From NCBI RefSeq assembly GCF_001886715.1, contig NZ_CP018082.1, positions 3,224,001-3,288,000 on the forward strand: a stretch of DNA of 64,000 bases, read 5' to 3'. Below the pieces are notes generated by a model. That model had not been told where the DNA came from and did not search any database. It saw only the letters and a program-made list of their open reading frames with translations. The stretch comes from Nocardia mangyaensis (lineage in GTDB: Bacteria > Actinomycetota > Actinomycetes > Mycobacteriales > Mycobacteriaceae). Positions 8,159 through 16,233 of this stretch are shown in pieces. The position numbers and the translations under genes were made by a program. Positions within the stretch are counted from its first letter, which is position 1. Each line of letters begins with the position of its first letter.

Positions 8159-9457
8159 TCAGCGCACGCCCTTGATGGGAAGGACAGCGAGCGCACCGGC
8201 GACGGTGATCACCGCCGCCGTCGCGAAGACCGCGCCGTAGCTCCCGGAGACGGTGACCACCGCCGCGGCCAGTGCCGGGGCGAGCACGCTGGGCAAGGCC
8301 ACCGCGATATTGAGAATTCCGAGGTCCTTGGCGAAATCGTCCTTGGCGGGCAGGACCTCCGAGATCAGCGCGACATCGACAGCGGTGAATACGCCGAAGC
8401 CGATGGTCGCCACGATGCCGAAGGCGAACATTCCCGCCACCGTCGGCGCGGCCAGTGGAATCAACAGCGCCGCGGCCACGATCAGGCCACCGACCAGAAC
8501 GAGTGGCTTGCGGCGGCCGATACGGTCCGACAGCGGCCCCGATATGACGATGGCCAGCAGAAATCCGGGCATTCCGGCCGCCCCGATGAGCGGAACCAGC
8601 TGCGCGGCCTCATCGACGCCGAGGCCGACGTATCCCTGCATGAGGTAGAGCAGATAGGTCAGCACCATGAAGTAGCCGCCGAAAATGAGCAGGCGACCCA
8701 GAAATGCCCAGCCGAAGTCGGGATAGCGGCGGGGGTCGACCCAGAGGTCGGCCAGGAACGCGCGGGTGGAGAAGTGCTGCCGGGGGAGCGCGCGGTTGTC
8801 GAGGTCAGGATTCAGCAGGACGAACAGCACCGCGATGAGGACGATCACGCCGGCGGTAGTGCTGTATCCCAGGGGAATGCGGTCGACGAACAACGATGCC
8901 AGGATCGGTCCGAGAATGGCCGCGCTGATCGAGCCGAGTCCCGCGAGCGTCGAGTACCTGCCGCGGAGCCGGGTGGGTACCCGATCGGGCAGGATCGCCG
9001 ACAACGGGCCGCCCAGGGTGTTGAATCCGAACTGGATGATCATGGCGGCCACGACCAGCATGGCGATGGTGGTCGACAATCCCGCGGTGATCAGGCCGGC
9101 CGATCCGATGACCGCGCCGGTGAGGATCCAGGGTGTGCGTGCACCCGCTCGGGTGCGGGTGCGGTCGGACAGCACGCCGATCAGGGGTTGGGCGATCATG
9201 GCGGCGACCGAGCCGACCGCGTGCACGAGGGCCAGATTGCCGACTTTGGCGTCGGCGTCGATGGCTTGGATCTGCAGGGCCAGGAAGTATCCCGAGACGG
9301 AGATGCCGAGGTGCACGGTGGCGGTGGCGAACGGCACCGAGGACAGCAAGCGACGCATCCTCCGGTCGATCGCGGCGGGCATGGAGGGCGGAGAGAGGTC
9401 GGTGGGTTCGGTCCCGTGCGCAGTCGCGCGGACGCCGGGTACGGATTGTTCGTCCAT
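8159..9457 (-). CDS. MFS transporter, GPH/sugar-type
   Basis: 432 aa with about 12 TM segments. The segments QPLIGVLSDRTRTRAGARTPW and SGPLSDRIGRRKP are the two A-type MFS loops; RTRTRxGxRxPW is typical of GPH-like (glycoside-pentoside-hexuronide) cation symporters. It should import a sugar or glycoside. The ATG at 9457 is 11 bp after the SDR stop on the same strand, so the two form an operon whose promoter holds the palindrome at 10362-10377 that also occurs in front of the GH1 gene. That suggests the transporter brings in the glycoside used by the GH1 enzyme. A longer frame upstream only reads the SDR gene in another phase. Confidence 0.88.
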   Translation of the reverse strand: MDEQSVPGVRATAHGTEPTDLSPPSMPAAIDRRMRRLLSSVPFATATVHLGISVSGYFLALQIQAIDADAKVGNLALVHAVGSVAAMIAQPLIGVLSDRTRTRAGARTPWILTGAVIGSAGLITAGLSTTIAMLVVAAMIIQFGFNTLGGPLSAILPDRVPTRLRGRYSTLAGLGSISAAILGPILASLFVDRIPLGYSTTAGVIVLIAVLFVLLNPDLDNRALPRQHFSTRAFLADLWVDPRRYPDFGWAFLGRLLIFGGYFMVLTYLLYLMQGYVGLGVDEAAQLVPLIGAAGMPGFLLAIVISGPLSDRIGRRKPLVLVGGLIVAAALLIPLAAPTVAGMFAFGIVATIGFGVFTAVDVALISEVLPAKDDFAKDLGILNIAVALPSVLAPALAAAVVTVSGSYGAVFATAAVITVAGALAVLPIKGVR

Positions 9458-9468
9458 CTCGCGGTGTC

Positions 9469-10317
9469 CTAGCCGCCGATGGTGAACTGGGTTTCGGCGT
9501 GGTCTCCCAGCGCGTTGTCGGCGAGATGCCACATCTGCGCGACTTGTGCGCGGAAGTTCTCGCGGGTGTCTTCGGGAAGGGCGAAGACCAGCGGCGAATC
9601 CCGCAGGATGCCTTCGACGGCGGCACGTGCGACGGCCTGCGGTTCGATTGCCATCGGGATCGGCCCGGTGCCGAACGGTTCGCCCGCCCGGCGGCCGAAG
9701 GTCTGCGGGCGGTTGCGTTGGGAATCGAGGATGCGGGTGGCGGCCTGGCCGGGGCACAGCAGCGTGACTCCGATGCCGTCGGCGGCCAGTTCGCCGCGCA
9801 GGCCGAGCGTGAGCGCGAGGACGGCGTGTTTGGTAGCGCTGTAGAGCGCACTGTTGGCGGTGTCCGGCAGGAATGCGTGCGTGGACGCGGTGTTCATGAC
9901 ATGACGCCATCCGGTGGCGCGCCGCATGCGGGGGACGAAGGTGCGCAGGCAGTTGAGCGTGCCTTCGACATTCACCGACGACAGCCACCGCCAGTCGCCG
10001 AGCGAGGATTCCGAAACGCTGCCGAACAGCAGTACCCCCGCGTTGTTGCACAACAGCTCGACTGATCCGAATTCGGTGTAGGCGATGTCGGCGAGCGCGG
10101 CGACCGAGTCCGGATCGCTCACATCGACACCGACACCGAGCGTCCGCACCCGGTCGGTTCCCAGCGCGGCCGCTACCCGGCGGACCCCGACCTGATCGAT
10201 ATCGGCCAGCACCAGCGACATCCCCCTGGCGGCGAGCTCGGTCGCGAGAGCCGCACCGATACCGGAGGCCGCGCCGGTGATCACCGCGGTGTGGCCGGTG
10301 AAGGGATTGTCGATCAT
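9469..10317 (-). CDS. Short-chain dehydrogenase/reductase (SDR)
   Basis: 282 aa classical SDR. The dinucleotide-binding TGAASGIG lies near residue 16, the structural NNAG near residue 92 (LLCNNAGVLL), and the catalytic Tyr/Lys in YSATKHA, with Ser in NTAST. DxxD after the second strand (LADID) suggests NAD rather than NADP. The ATG at 10317 gives the standard short N-terminus; 21 extra residues upstream are unlikely. It is the first gene of an operon with the GPH-type transporter. The likely role is oxidation or reduction of an alcohol group on the imported compound; substrate unknown. Confidence 0.92.
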   Translation of the reverse strand: MIDNPFTGHTAVITGAASGIGAALATELAARGMSLVLADIDQVGVRRVAAALGTDRVRTLGVGVDVSDPDSVAALADIAYTEFGSVELLCNNAGVLLFGSVSESSLGDWRWLSSVNVEGTLNCLRTFVPRMRRATGWRHVMNTASTHAFLPDTANSALYSATKHAVLALTLGLRGELAADGIGVTLLCPGQAATRILDSQRNRPQTFGRRAGEPFGTGPIPMAIEPQAVARAAVEGILRDSPLVFALPEDTRENFRAQVAQMWHLADNALGDHAETQFTIGG

Positions 10318-10361
10318 GCGTGTCACTTTCGTCGGGCTGGTTTCGCCGGGAGGCAAGCGTA

Positions 10362-10377
10362 CTGACTCGTTAGTCGG
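10362..10377. promoter_or_regulatory. Palindromic operator (CYGACT-N4-AGTCRG) of the SDR/MFS operon
   Basis: CTGACTCGTTAGTCGG lies 45 bp upstream of the SDR ATG. It is the second copy of the motif shared with the GH1 promoter and with the glycine-zipper/lipase promoter (one mismatch in the 6-bp arms). Confidence 0.6.
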
Positions 10378-10470
10378 CAAGCCTAGCGTGTAATCCCCGT
10401 CACGTCGAGCGAATGGCGTGCTGCCCCTCGCCGTGGATGTGCTTGACCGGGAGTGCCTGCCGCCACGAGA

Positions 10471-10502
10471 CGTGCGGTGCGTGCCGTTGCACGCACCGCA
10501 CG
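10471..10502. terminator. Strong hairpin terminator
   Basis: A perfect 14-bp stem (CGTGCGGTGCGTGC, 10471-10484, pairing with 10489-10502) with a CGTT loop lies 26 bp beyond the stop of the glycine-zipper gene transcribed towards it. It also insulates the SDR promoter from that gene. Confidence 0.8.
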
Positions 10503-10528
10503 AACGAGCATCGCCGGGGCTGAGACGG

Positions 10529-11242
10529 CTACTTGGCCGGCTGTGGCCTCGGTGTCGGGGCGGGCTGGTTGATGGTGGAGAAGTACTGCACCGCCGCCAG
10601 GACGGCTACCGGCGCCGCGACCAGAATGGAGCCGGCCAACGAGCCGAGGCTTCCGACGGCCATGACGCCGCCGATGCAGCCGATGGCCGCCGCGGGCAGG
10701 AATGGGCCGAAGAGCCCGATGATGGTCGCCGCGGCAACCGTGGCGCCGGCGATGCCGCCGAGCAGGCAGCCGACGGCCGCGCCGCCGATACCGCCGACCA
10801 TGGTGCCGATGCCCGCGCCCAGCTGAATGGTGGAGGCCATCCGTGCCCAGGCGGCTTGCTCACGCTGGAATTCGGTCTGGAATGTGGACTCGTTCTCGTA
10901 CGGCAGCGCCACCGGCTGGTAGACAGCGTGGCCGGTGTCGAACTGCGGGGTGAGTGTGGCGGTGCGGTCGTCGAGCTCGGCCTTGATGGGGAAGACGAAA
11001 TCGTCGACCCGGAAGGACAATTCGGCGCCGGCTACGGTGGCGCCGTTGGCAGCCTTGATCTTGAAAACCCCGTCCTCGACGGCGAGTGAACCGCTGTCGG
11101 TGGTGATGACTGTCGAGGTCTCGGTCGTGGTGGCGGTGTAGCCGATGGTTTCGGGCGCCGGTTCGGGGGCGGCGCCGGCGGTTCCCGCGGTCAAGGTGAT
11201 GGCCGCGGCCATCATGGCGGTGGCGGTTGCGAGCTTGTGCAT
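10529..11242 (-). CDS. Exported glycine-zipper protein (paralogue 1)
   Basis: 237 aa. Residues 1-25 are a Sec signal peptide ending in AGTAGAAPE. Residues about 35-115 form a beta-rich domain (SGSLAVEDGVFKIKAANG, then IKAELDDRTATLTP) followed by a short polar helix (EFQREQAAW). Residues about 135-215 are an Ala/Gly glycine-zipper hairpin (GAGIGTMVGGIGGAAVGCLL, AAIGCIGGVMAVGSLG) with two Cys, then a short Pro-rich tail. It is closely similar to the protein at 38692 and more distantly to those at 14491 and 15282. The family has no assigned function that I know; the fold suggests an envelope-embedded or oligomer-forming protein in the mycomembrane or wall. It is probably monocistronic, with a strong terminator behind it. 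Confidence 0.85.
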   Translation of the reverse strand: MHKLATATAMMAAAITLTAGTAGAAPEPAPETIGYTATTTETSTVITTDSGSLAVEDGVFKIKAANGATVAGAELSFRVDDFVFPIKAELDDRTATLTPQFDTGHAVYQPVALPYENESTFQTEFQREQAAWARMASTIQLGAGIGTMVGGIGGAAVGCLLGGIAGATVAAATIIGLFGPFLPAAAIGCIGGVMAVGSLGSLAGSILVAAPVAVLAAVQYFSTINQPAPTPRPQPAK

Positions 11243-11533
11243 CTACTGTTTCTTTCGTCGTCTTGCAGGACGTCATTGGTAGGAAATGTGTTGGCCCAAA
11301 GGCGGATCGGTTCCGCCGGGCTCACCGGTGTGTCGCTACGTCCTCCTCGTTGTCGAACGGTTGGGCGTCGCGGCTCGCCTGTCGCGTCGGGCGCGCCGCG
11401 TGGCCGCGAGAATCAGTGGGCGAATCTGGCTCCGTTGGGTATCGGGTTGGCCGCTGCGTGGTGTTCGCGGGCGAAGTCGACGGCGATGCTGGGGTCGTGG
11501 TCGCGTCGACGATTCGGAGACAGTGGCGATTGG
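11243..11533. other. Intergenic region without a supported gene
   Basis: The upstream part of the 459-bp gap between the exported glycine-zipper gene and the DUF202 pair. Short open frames occur but lack ribosome-binding sites and plausible composition. It should contain the promoter of the minus-strand glycine-zipper gene; no clear -35/-10 pair can be named. Confidence 0.4.
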
Positions 11534-11553
11534 CTATGTTCTCAGGAACTTAT
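11534..11553. promoter_or_regulatory. PadR-like box 1
   Basis: CTATGTTCTCAGGAACTTAT matches the box in front of padR (20373-20392) at 15 of 20 positions. It lies 148 bp upstream of the DUF202 start and is the distal of two boxes in this gap. Confidence 0.55.
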
Positions 11554-11655
11554 GGTGGCTAGGATCACACCAACTTGGATGCGTGTCAACCTGTCGCCTG
11601 TAGACGAGATATCGCTGTTCGACGTGGCGGGTGGCTACTCGCCGGTGCGCGGGTG

Positions 11656-11675
11656 ATATGTTCGTACGAACATAT
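11656..11675. promoter_or_regulatory. PadR-like box 2, perfect 20-bp palindrome
   Basis: ATATGTTCGTACGAACATAT is a perfect palindrome 26 bp upstream of the chosen GTG of the first DUF202 gene. It contains the ATGT-N8-ACAT dyad described for PadR repressors and matches the padR-proximal box at 15 of 20 positions. It is not a LexA box, because the half-sites are in the opposite order. Confidence 0.7.
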
Positions 11676-11701
11676 TTAGCCGACAGTCGACAAGGGTGCT
11701 T

Positions 11702-12061
11702 GTGAACTCGGATACCCCAGCCCCGCCCCCAGTAGCAGAGCCCGTGGACTACCGATTCACGCTGGCCAACGAGCGGACCTTCTTGGCTTGGATTCGCACC
11801 TCGCTGGGGTTGCTGGCCGGAGCGGTCGCGGTACACGCCCTGGTCGCGCCGATCGACACCGATGCAGTGCTGTATGCCGCGGTGCTCGTGTGCCTTTTCC
11901 TCGCGCTGGTGCTCGCACTCGGGGCCTACCGGCGCTGGCGGATCGTCGAGCGGGCCATGCGCGGCGGCGGCCCGCTTCCCACGCCCGGGGCGGTGCCCAT
12001 CCTCGCGGTCGGTGTCGGGGCGGTCTCGCTGCTGGCCGCGGCGTCGGTGGTGTTGCGGTGA
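11702..12061 (+). CDS. DUF202 (YidH-type) membrane protein
   Basis: 119 aa. DUF202 signature near the N-terminus (RFTLANERTFLAWIRTSLGLL) followed by three TM segments, matching YidH-type proteins of unknown function in the cytoplasmic membrane. GTG at 11702 is preferred over GTG at 11696 because AAGGG lies five bases before it. The stop overlaps the GTG of a second DUF202 gene (GTGA), so the two are translationally coupled, a usual arrangement. The promoter region holds two PadR-like boxes. Confidence 0.85.
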   Translation: MNSDTPAPPPVAEPVDYRFTLANERTFLAWIRTSLGLLAGAVAVHALVAPIDTDAVLYAAVLVCLFLALVLALGAYRRWRIVERAMRGGGPLPTPGAVPILAVGVGAVSLLAAASVVLR

Positions 12062-12564
12062 CCGGTATCGGCGACGCCGACACCGGGTTGGCCGCCGAGC
12101 GCACGGCGCTCGCCTGGCGGCGCACCGCCGCCACTGCCTTTGTCGTTTCGGCGTTGCTGGGCCACCATGTTCTGGTAGTGGGTCCCGTCGCTTTCGGTGA
12201 CGGCGGGTCGGCGTGGCATCGGGTGACTTCCGCGCTTGCGCTCGGGGGCGCGGCCGTCATGCTGCTGGGGATCTCGGTCCTGGGCTGGCAGCGCAATCAC
12301 GCGCTACGTCGTGGCGACCGCCGAGTCGCCACCGCGCCCGTGGCAGGCGTCGCTCTCGTGGTCGCGGCGGTCGCGGCGCTGACGCTGCTGGCGGTGCCGC
12401 TCGCCGGCGCGACACCGGGGCCGGACGACCGGACAGTAGGCTTGCCGGGACATTGGGCGCGGGAGAACCCGCTCGGCAGCTGGGAGGCCCGGATATGGCG
12501 AGAACACGTGACGCCGAACAGGCAGGGGAGGCCCGGCGGGCCAGAATCCTCTCGGCGGCCATGA
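12058..12564 (+). CDS. Second DUF202 family membrane protein
   Basis: 168 aa from the GTG that overlaps the previous stop. The motif GLAAERTALAWRRTAATAFV is the DUF202 signature, followed by further TM segments (ALALGGAAVMLLGISVLG and VALVVAAVAALTLLAVPL). The last 23 codons overlap the start of the TetR gene by 70 bp; the tail beyond about residue 125 has no TM character and may be poorly constrained. Function unknown. It is probably a hetero-partner of the upstream DUF202 protein. Confidence 0.75.
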   Translation: MTGIGDADTGLAAERTALAWRRTAATAFVVSALLGHHVLVVGPVAFGDGGSAWHRVTSALALGGAAVMLLGISVLGWQRNHALRRGDRRVATAPVAGVALVVAAVAALTLLAVPLAGATPGPDDRTVGLPGHWARENPLGSWEARIWREHVTPNRQGRPGGPESSRRP

Positions 12565-13112
12565 AGCTGTTCGCGGAGAACGGATACCGCGGCACCTCGT
12601 TGGCGGCTGTCGCCGAGGCTGCCGGTATCACCAGGTCGGGAGTGCTGCATCATTTCGCCAGCAAGGAGGCGCTGCTGGCGGCGGTCCTCGCCGAGCGTGA
12701 CGAGCAGGCGTTCGACGCGGTCGAGGTCGACCGGGAATACGAGGGTCCCGCCGCGCTGCGTGCCTTCGAGATCATCGACCGGCTGGCGGCCCGCAATGAG
12801 ACCGACCGGGATTTCACCCGCCTCAGCCACCTCGCGTTGTTCGGGTCCGCCGATGCTCCCGAGCTGGCGCAGGACTGGTCGAACGAGCGGCTCCGCACCT
12901 ACCGTGACAACCTGGCGCGGGTGATCGAGGACAGTGCCGAGGCCGGTGACATCCGTACCGACATCGACGCCGAGGCGATCGCCTTGGTGCTCGTCGGCGC
13001 GCTCACCGGCCTGACCGAATTGTGGTTGCGCGACGAATCTCTCGACATGGTGACCGCGGTCCGGACTCTCACCGGCATGTTGCGCCGGGATCTGGTGCCG
13101 GACCGCGGCTAG
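12495..13112 (+). CDS. TetR family transcriptional regulator
   Basis: 205 aa. The N-terminal HTH (RILSAAMKLFAENGYRGTSL, then VAEAAGITRSGVLHHFASKE) is canonical TetR/AcrR; the C-terminal half is helical and would bind a ligand. The start is inside the second DUF202 gene, so the three genes probably share a transcript. It ends 4 bp from the convergent lipase gene. It is the only TetR gene in the first 57 kb, which makes it a candidate binder of the CYGACT-N4-AGTCRG palindromes at 4440, 10362 and 16144; this is inference. Confidence 0.92.
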   Translation: MARTRDAEQAGEARRARILSAAMKLFAENGYRGTSLAAVAEAAGITRSGVLHHFASKEALLAAVLAERDEQAFDAVEVDREYEGPAALRAFEIIDRLAARNETDRDFTRLSHLALFGSADAPELAQDWSNERLRTYRDNLARVIEDSAEAGDIRTDIDAEAIALVLVGALTGLTELWLRDESLDMVTAVRTLTGMLRRDLVPDRG

Positions 13113-13116
13113 CACC

Positions 13117-14457
13117 TCATCGTGGCAGGGGAACCGCACGATTCAGGTCGACGTCGACAACCGGTCCGCCCACAGTGAAGCGCTCGCGCAGGAATTGGTG
13201 TGCCGCGGCCTCACTCTGGCCCACCAAGAGGTGGCTACCGGAGGGGATGCGGGCGGTGATGATCGCAGTACCGCCCTTTCGCCACGCCGCGACCAGATCG
13301 TCGGCCTGGGCGACCGGCACGACCTCGTCGGTGTCGATGTGGTAGCTGTAGATCGGTATCGTCGGCGCGACGGTGCCGAGCGAGTTGTAGCGCAGCACCT
13401 GACTCAGCATCGAGTCCTCGCGGAACTGGTCTCCGACGGTGGCGTCGGCCAACCGCCAGAACGGAAATCGGAACAGCAGTTCGAGCACGCACAGATCCTC
13501 GGCAGCCGCGGCATCGGCGCGCCCGCGTTCGTTGAGCATGCTGTCGAGCCGGAGTTCGGGGAATTCGCGCGGACCGGCTACCAGTGCCCCGACGAGGAAG
13601 CCCGAGAACGGCCCACCGTCGACGTTTCTCATGACTGCGGACAGGTTCGCGGGCACACCGCCCATGGCGGCGCCGACGAAGCGGAGCTCGGGCGCGTAGG
13701 TCGGCTGTAGCTCCGCCGCCCAGCCGGTAGCCGCGGCGCCGCCGGAGTAGCCGTCCATGGCCCAGGGGGTATCCGCGCCGAGCCCGGCCGGTGCGAACTG
13801 CCCCACCGCTCGGACACCGTCCAACACCGCATGACCCGAGAGCGGCCCGGCGAGGAACGCCGACTCGGGCCCCTCGAAGTCGGGAACCGCTACCGCCCAG
13901 CCATAGCCGAGCATCTTCGCGATCTGGTTGCCGGTCTGCGCGGTGCCGGTGGCGAACCCGTAGGACGGCGCGCACCTGCTCCCGGTGGCGTCTTCGGGAA
14001 TCTGCTCGGACACGGCGGGCCGTGGACCAGGGCCGGTCCACGGCGCCGTCGGCACCATGACGGTGGTGACGGCGAGGATCGGATTCCCGTGTGAATCGTT
14101 GGTGCGGTACGACAACTGCCAGGCGCGCACCGCGACCGGCATCCGGGCAGCGAACTCCCTGGATGCCACCAACTGGCCGTCCCGGTAGGACCCGATGTCG
14201 GCAGGCGCGCGGTAGAACGGATCGAGGTCCGGCACAACGGAACCGGCGGGCAGGATGGACTCCTCGGCGCGCGTTGCGGGCGCGACGACGACGGATGCCA
14301 CAATGGCCATCGCGACCATGACCGCGAGCCGTGCGATCGACGACCGCACGGTCACGCGGACACGGCTCTGACCACATCGCGGAGTTCGGATTCGGCGATC
14401 GGCACCGGTCCCGGCACTGATGGCGACCGTAGTGGACCGGGATTCGGTGGAGAGCAT
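13117..14457 (-). CDS. Secretory lipase (LIP family)
   Basis: 446 aa. After a long basic N-region a hydrophobic signal segment (about residues 40-62, ending ATRAEES) directs export. The mature part resembles the secretory lipase family of fungi and actinobacteria, with the nucleophile elbow DGYSGGA, then HIDTDEVVPV (Asp) and a late GSHLL (His). It should hydrolyse triacylglycerols or other esters outside the cell or in the wall. The ATG at 14457 is chosen because GGAAGGA lies seven bases upstream; a GTG at 14355 would give a more compact signal peptide but has no ribosome-binding site. It follows the glycine-zipper pair by 33 bp and is likely co-transcribed with it. Confidence 0.87.
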   Translation of the reverse strand: MLSTESRSTTVAISAGTGADRRIRTPRCGQSRVRVTVRSSIARLAVMVAMAIVASVVVAPATRAEESILPAGSVVPDLDPFYRAPADIGSYRDGQLVASREFAARMPVAVRAWQLSYRTNDSHGNPILAVTTVMVPTAPWTGPGPRPAVSEQIPEDATGSRCAPSYGFATGTAQTGNQIAKMLGYGWAVAVPDFEGPESAFLAGPLSGHAVLDGVRAVGQFAPAGLGADTPWAMDGYSGGAAATGWAAELQPTYAPELRFVGAAMGGVPANLSAVMRNVDGGPFSGFLVGALVAGPREFPELRLDSMLNERGRADAAAAEDLCVLELLFRFPFWRLADATVGDQFREDSMLSQVLRYNSLGTVAPTIPIYSYHIDTDEVVPVAQADDLVAAWRKGGTAIITARIPSGSHLLVGQSEAAAHQFLRERFTVGGPVVDVDLNRAVPLPR

Positions 14458-14490
14458 GATCGTCCTTCCGGAAGGGGGTCGTCGAGGTTG

Positions 14491-15258
14491 CTACTGATCG
14501 CTGGAGCCGCTGGCGCCGCCCCCACTACCGCCACTGCTGCCGGAGCTGCTGCCGGCGCCCAGGCCCTTGGGCAGCCGCAGGGTCGCGTCAGGAACACCGG
14601 TGCCGTTCGGGTCGAGGATGCCGCCGCGTTCGGCATAGGCACTCTCACCGGGTTCGGCCTGCACGGTCGTGATGTACTTCCACAGGCCGTCGGCGAGTGC
14701 CGCGCCCCCGGCGATCAAGGTGCCGAGCACGCCCCCCGCCCCGGCGAAGGCACCGATGGCGGCCGGCGCGGTAGCCAGGCACGCGGGCCCGACCACCAGG
14801 CACGAACCAAGTCCGATCACGGCGCCGACGAGCGCGCCGATCACCGCACCCGCGATGGTGCCGAGTGGGACTTTGGCCATGCCGGAAGCGAAGTCGTCGA
14901 GCGCCAACTGGTTTTCCATGGCAGAAGCGACCGGTCGTACCACCGTGTCCGGGGTGAGGACCAGTGCTCGTCCGGCGTCGAGCACCTGGTACCTGATCGA
15001 GTGGTGCGCGCCGTCGAGCAGGAACGCCGTTGGCAGGCTCAGGACGGGATCTCCCGCGAGGGTGCGGATTTCCACCGCCCGCCCGTCCGCGGTGGCGCTG
15101 AACAGTGCCTGATCGAGGACGGTCACGACGGAGTCGCCGACCACAGCGGAGGCGTACGCCGGTGCCGTGGGTGCGGGGTCGGCGCTCGCGACGCCGGACG
15201 CCGTGGTGACCGCGCAGACGGACAGGGCGGCAACACACAGGGTGGATCGAAGTGTCAT
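14491..15258 (-). CDS. Exported glycine-zipper protein (paralogue 2)
   Basis: 255 aa. Signal peptide residues 1-27 (ending SGVASADPA), a beta-rich domain with RALVLTPDTVVRPVASAMEN, and a long glycine-zipper segment (GTIAGAVIGALVGAVIGLGS, AIGAFAGAGGVLGTLIAGGA). Unlike paralogues 1 and 4 it has a C-terminal extension containing ESAYAERGGILDPNG and a Gly/Ser-rich low-complexity tail. It is nearest to the adjacent paralogue 3, with which it shares APGESxYA-type sequence (QAEPGESAYAE here). No known function. It is the middle gene of a probable glycine-zipper/glycine-zipper/lipase operon. Confidence 0.83.
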   Translation of the reverse strand: MTLRSTLCVAALSVCAVTTASGVASADPAPTAPAYASAVVGDSVVTVLDQALFSATADGRAVEIRTLAGDPVLSLPTAFLLDGAHHSIRYQVLDAGRALVLTPDTVVRPVASAMENQLALDDFASGMAKVPLGTIAGAVIGALVGAVIGLGSCLVVGPACLATAPAAIGAFAGAGGVLGTLIAGGAALADGLWKYITTVQAEPGESAYAERGGILDPNGTGVPDATLRLPKGLGAGSSSGSSGGSGGGASGSSDQ

Positions 15259-15281
15259 CTCGGTAGCCTCGAGTCTTCCCG

Positions 15282-16007
15282 CTAGTTTCCGGCCGCGGGA
15301 GACCCGGCGGGAACACCGGTCCTGCCCTGCAGGTCCGGTGCGTAGATGCTCTCTCCCGGGGCGGCGTTGAGGGTCGTGACGTACTGGTAGAGCGCCACCG
15401 CGACGCTCGGTGCGCCGGCGATGACCAGGCCGGCGATGCCGCCGACACCGGCGGCGAGGCTGACGATGGGCAGCACGGCCACCACACACCCCAGGCTCAA
15501 CACCAGGCAGGATGCGCCGGCCAGGGCGAACCCGATGCCGATGCCGAGCGTGGCGCCGATCGCCGTGCCGATCAGGCTGCCGATCGACGTGCTGACGCTG
15601 ACCGAATTGATCAGGTCGTTCATGGCCAGCTGGTTCTCCAGCGGAGAGGCCACCGGACGGAGGGTCGAGCGGTCCACCGCGGTGACGTCGGGCGTGAGGC
15701 GCAGGGTGCGCCCATCCGCGGAGATCTGCTCGCGGATCGGCAGTTGTTGCTCGTCGATCGCGTAGCTCAACGGCAGGTTGTCGAGGACAGTGCCTGCCGC
15801 GTCCTGGATTCCTACCGAGTTCTTCTCCACTGCCCGGACGAACGTGCCGTGCTCGAGCGCGACGACCACCGTATTCCCGGACAAGGTCGCCTGATAGCTC
15901 ACCTGCGGTGTCGTAGGCGGTTCCGGGGTCGCGTTCGCGGTGACGGTGGTGACGGTGATCCCGGCTGCGGCGATGGCCGCGACCAGACCCGCATGACGGA
16001 TTTTCAT
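15282..16007 (-). CDS. Exported glycine-zipper protein (paralogue 3)
   Basis: 241 aa from the ATG at 16007, which has GAGG six bases before it; two upstream in-frame ATGs (16019, 16022) would add a few residues. Signal peptide (AGLVAAIAAAGITVTTVTAN), beta-rich domain with DGRTLRLTPDVTAVDRST and RPVASPLENQLAMNDL, then a glycine-zipper hairpin (GSLIGTAIGATLGIGIGFAL) and the tail NAAPGESIYAPDLQG. It is the first gene of the operon with paralogue 2 (22 bp gap) and the secretory lipase. The linkage suggests a surface protein that works with the lipase, but no biochemical role is known to me. Confidence 0.83.
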   Translation of the reverse strand: MKIRHAGLVAAIAAAGITVTTVTANATPEPPTTPQVSYQATLSGNTVVVALEHGTFVRAVEKNSVGIQDAAGTVLDNLPLSYAIDEQQLPIREQISADGRTLRLTPDVTAVDRSTLRPVASPLENQLAMNDLINSVSVSTSIGSLIGTAIGATLGIGIGFALAGASCLVLSLGCVVAVLPIVSLAAGVGGIAGLVIAGAPSVAVALYQYVTTLNAAPGESIYAPDLQGRTGVPAGSPAAGN

Positions 16008-16142
16008 GAAGAACCTCATCATCTTTCGTTGTGCGCCACCGAAGATCCGGTGACATGCCCCGTTGTTCGGGCGAATCACGGCCGCTGTGTGGTCGGCGAT
16101 GGGGAGGTTCCCGTGGTCGGCGGTCGCGATGCCGGAGAGCGT

Positions 16143-16160
16143 ACCGACTGAATAGTCGGT
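16143..16160. promoter_or_regulatory. Palindromic operator of the glycine-zipper/lipase operon
   Basis: ACCGACTGAATAGTCGGT has perfect 7-bp arms around GAAT and lies 135 bp upstream of the first gene. It is the third and most symmetrical copy of the CYGACT-N4-AGTCRG motif, with the same spacer sequence as the GH1 copy. Confidence 0.65.
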
Positions 16161-16233
16161 CTGCTGGAAAACGTGGGATTCGTGAAGGTGACGGCTCATC
16201 CGGGGTCGCGGTGCGGGGCTCGCCGCGGGTCGG

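Noticed and set aside
11227..11562. 111-codon plus-strand frame between the glycine-zipper and DUF202 genes
   Set aside because: It begins inside the opposite-strand signal peptide, has no ribosome-binding site and no recognisable sequence.
11656..11675. LexA/SOS box
   Set aside because: The half-sites GTTCG and CGAAC are in the opposite order to the actinobacterial SOS box and touch at the centre; the PadR dyad fits better.
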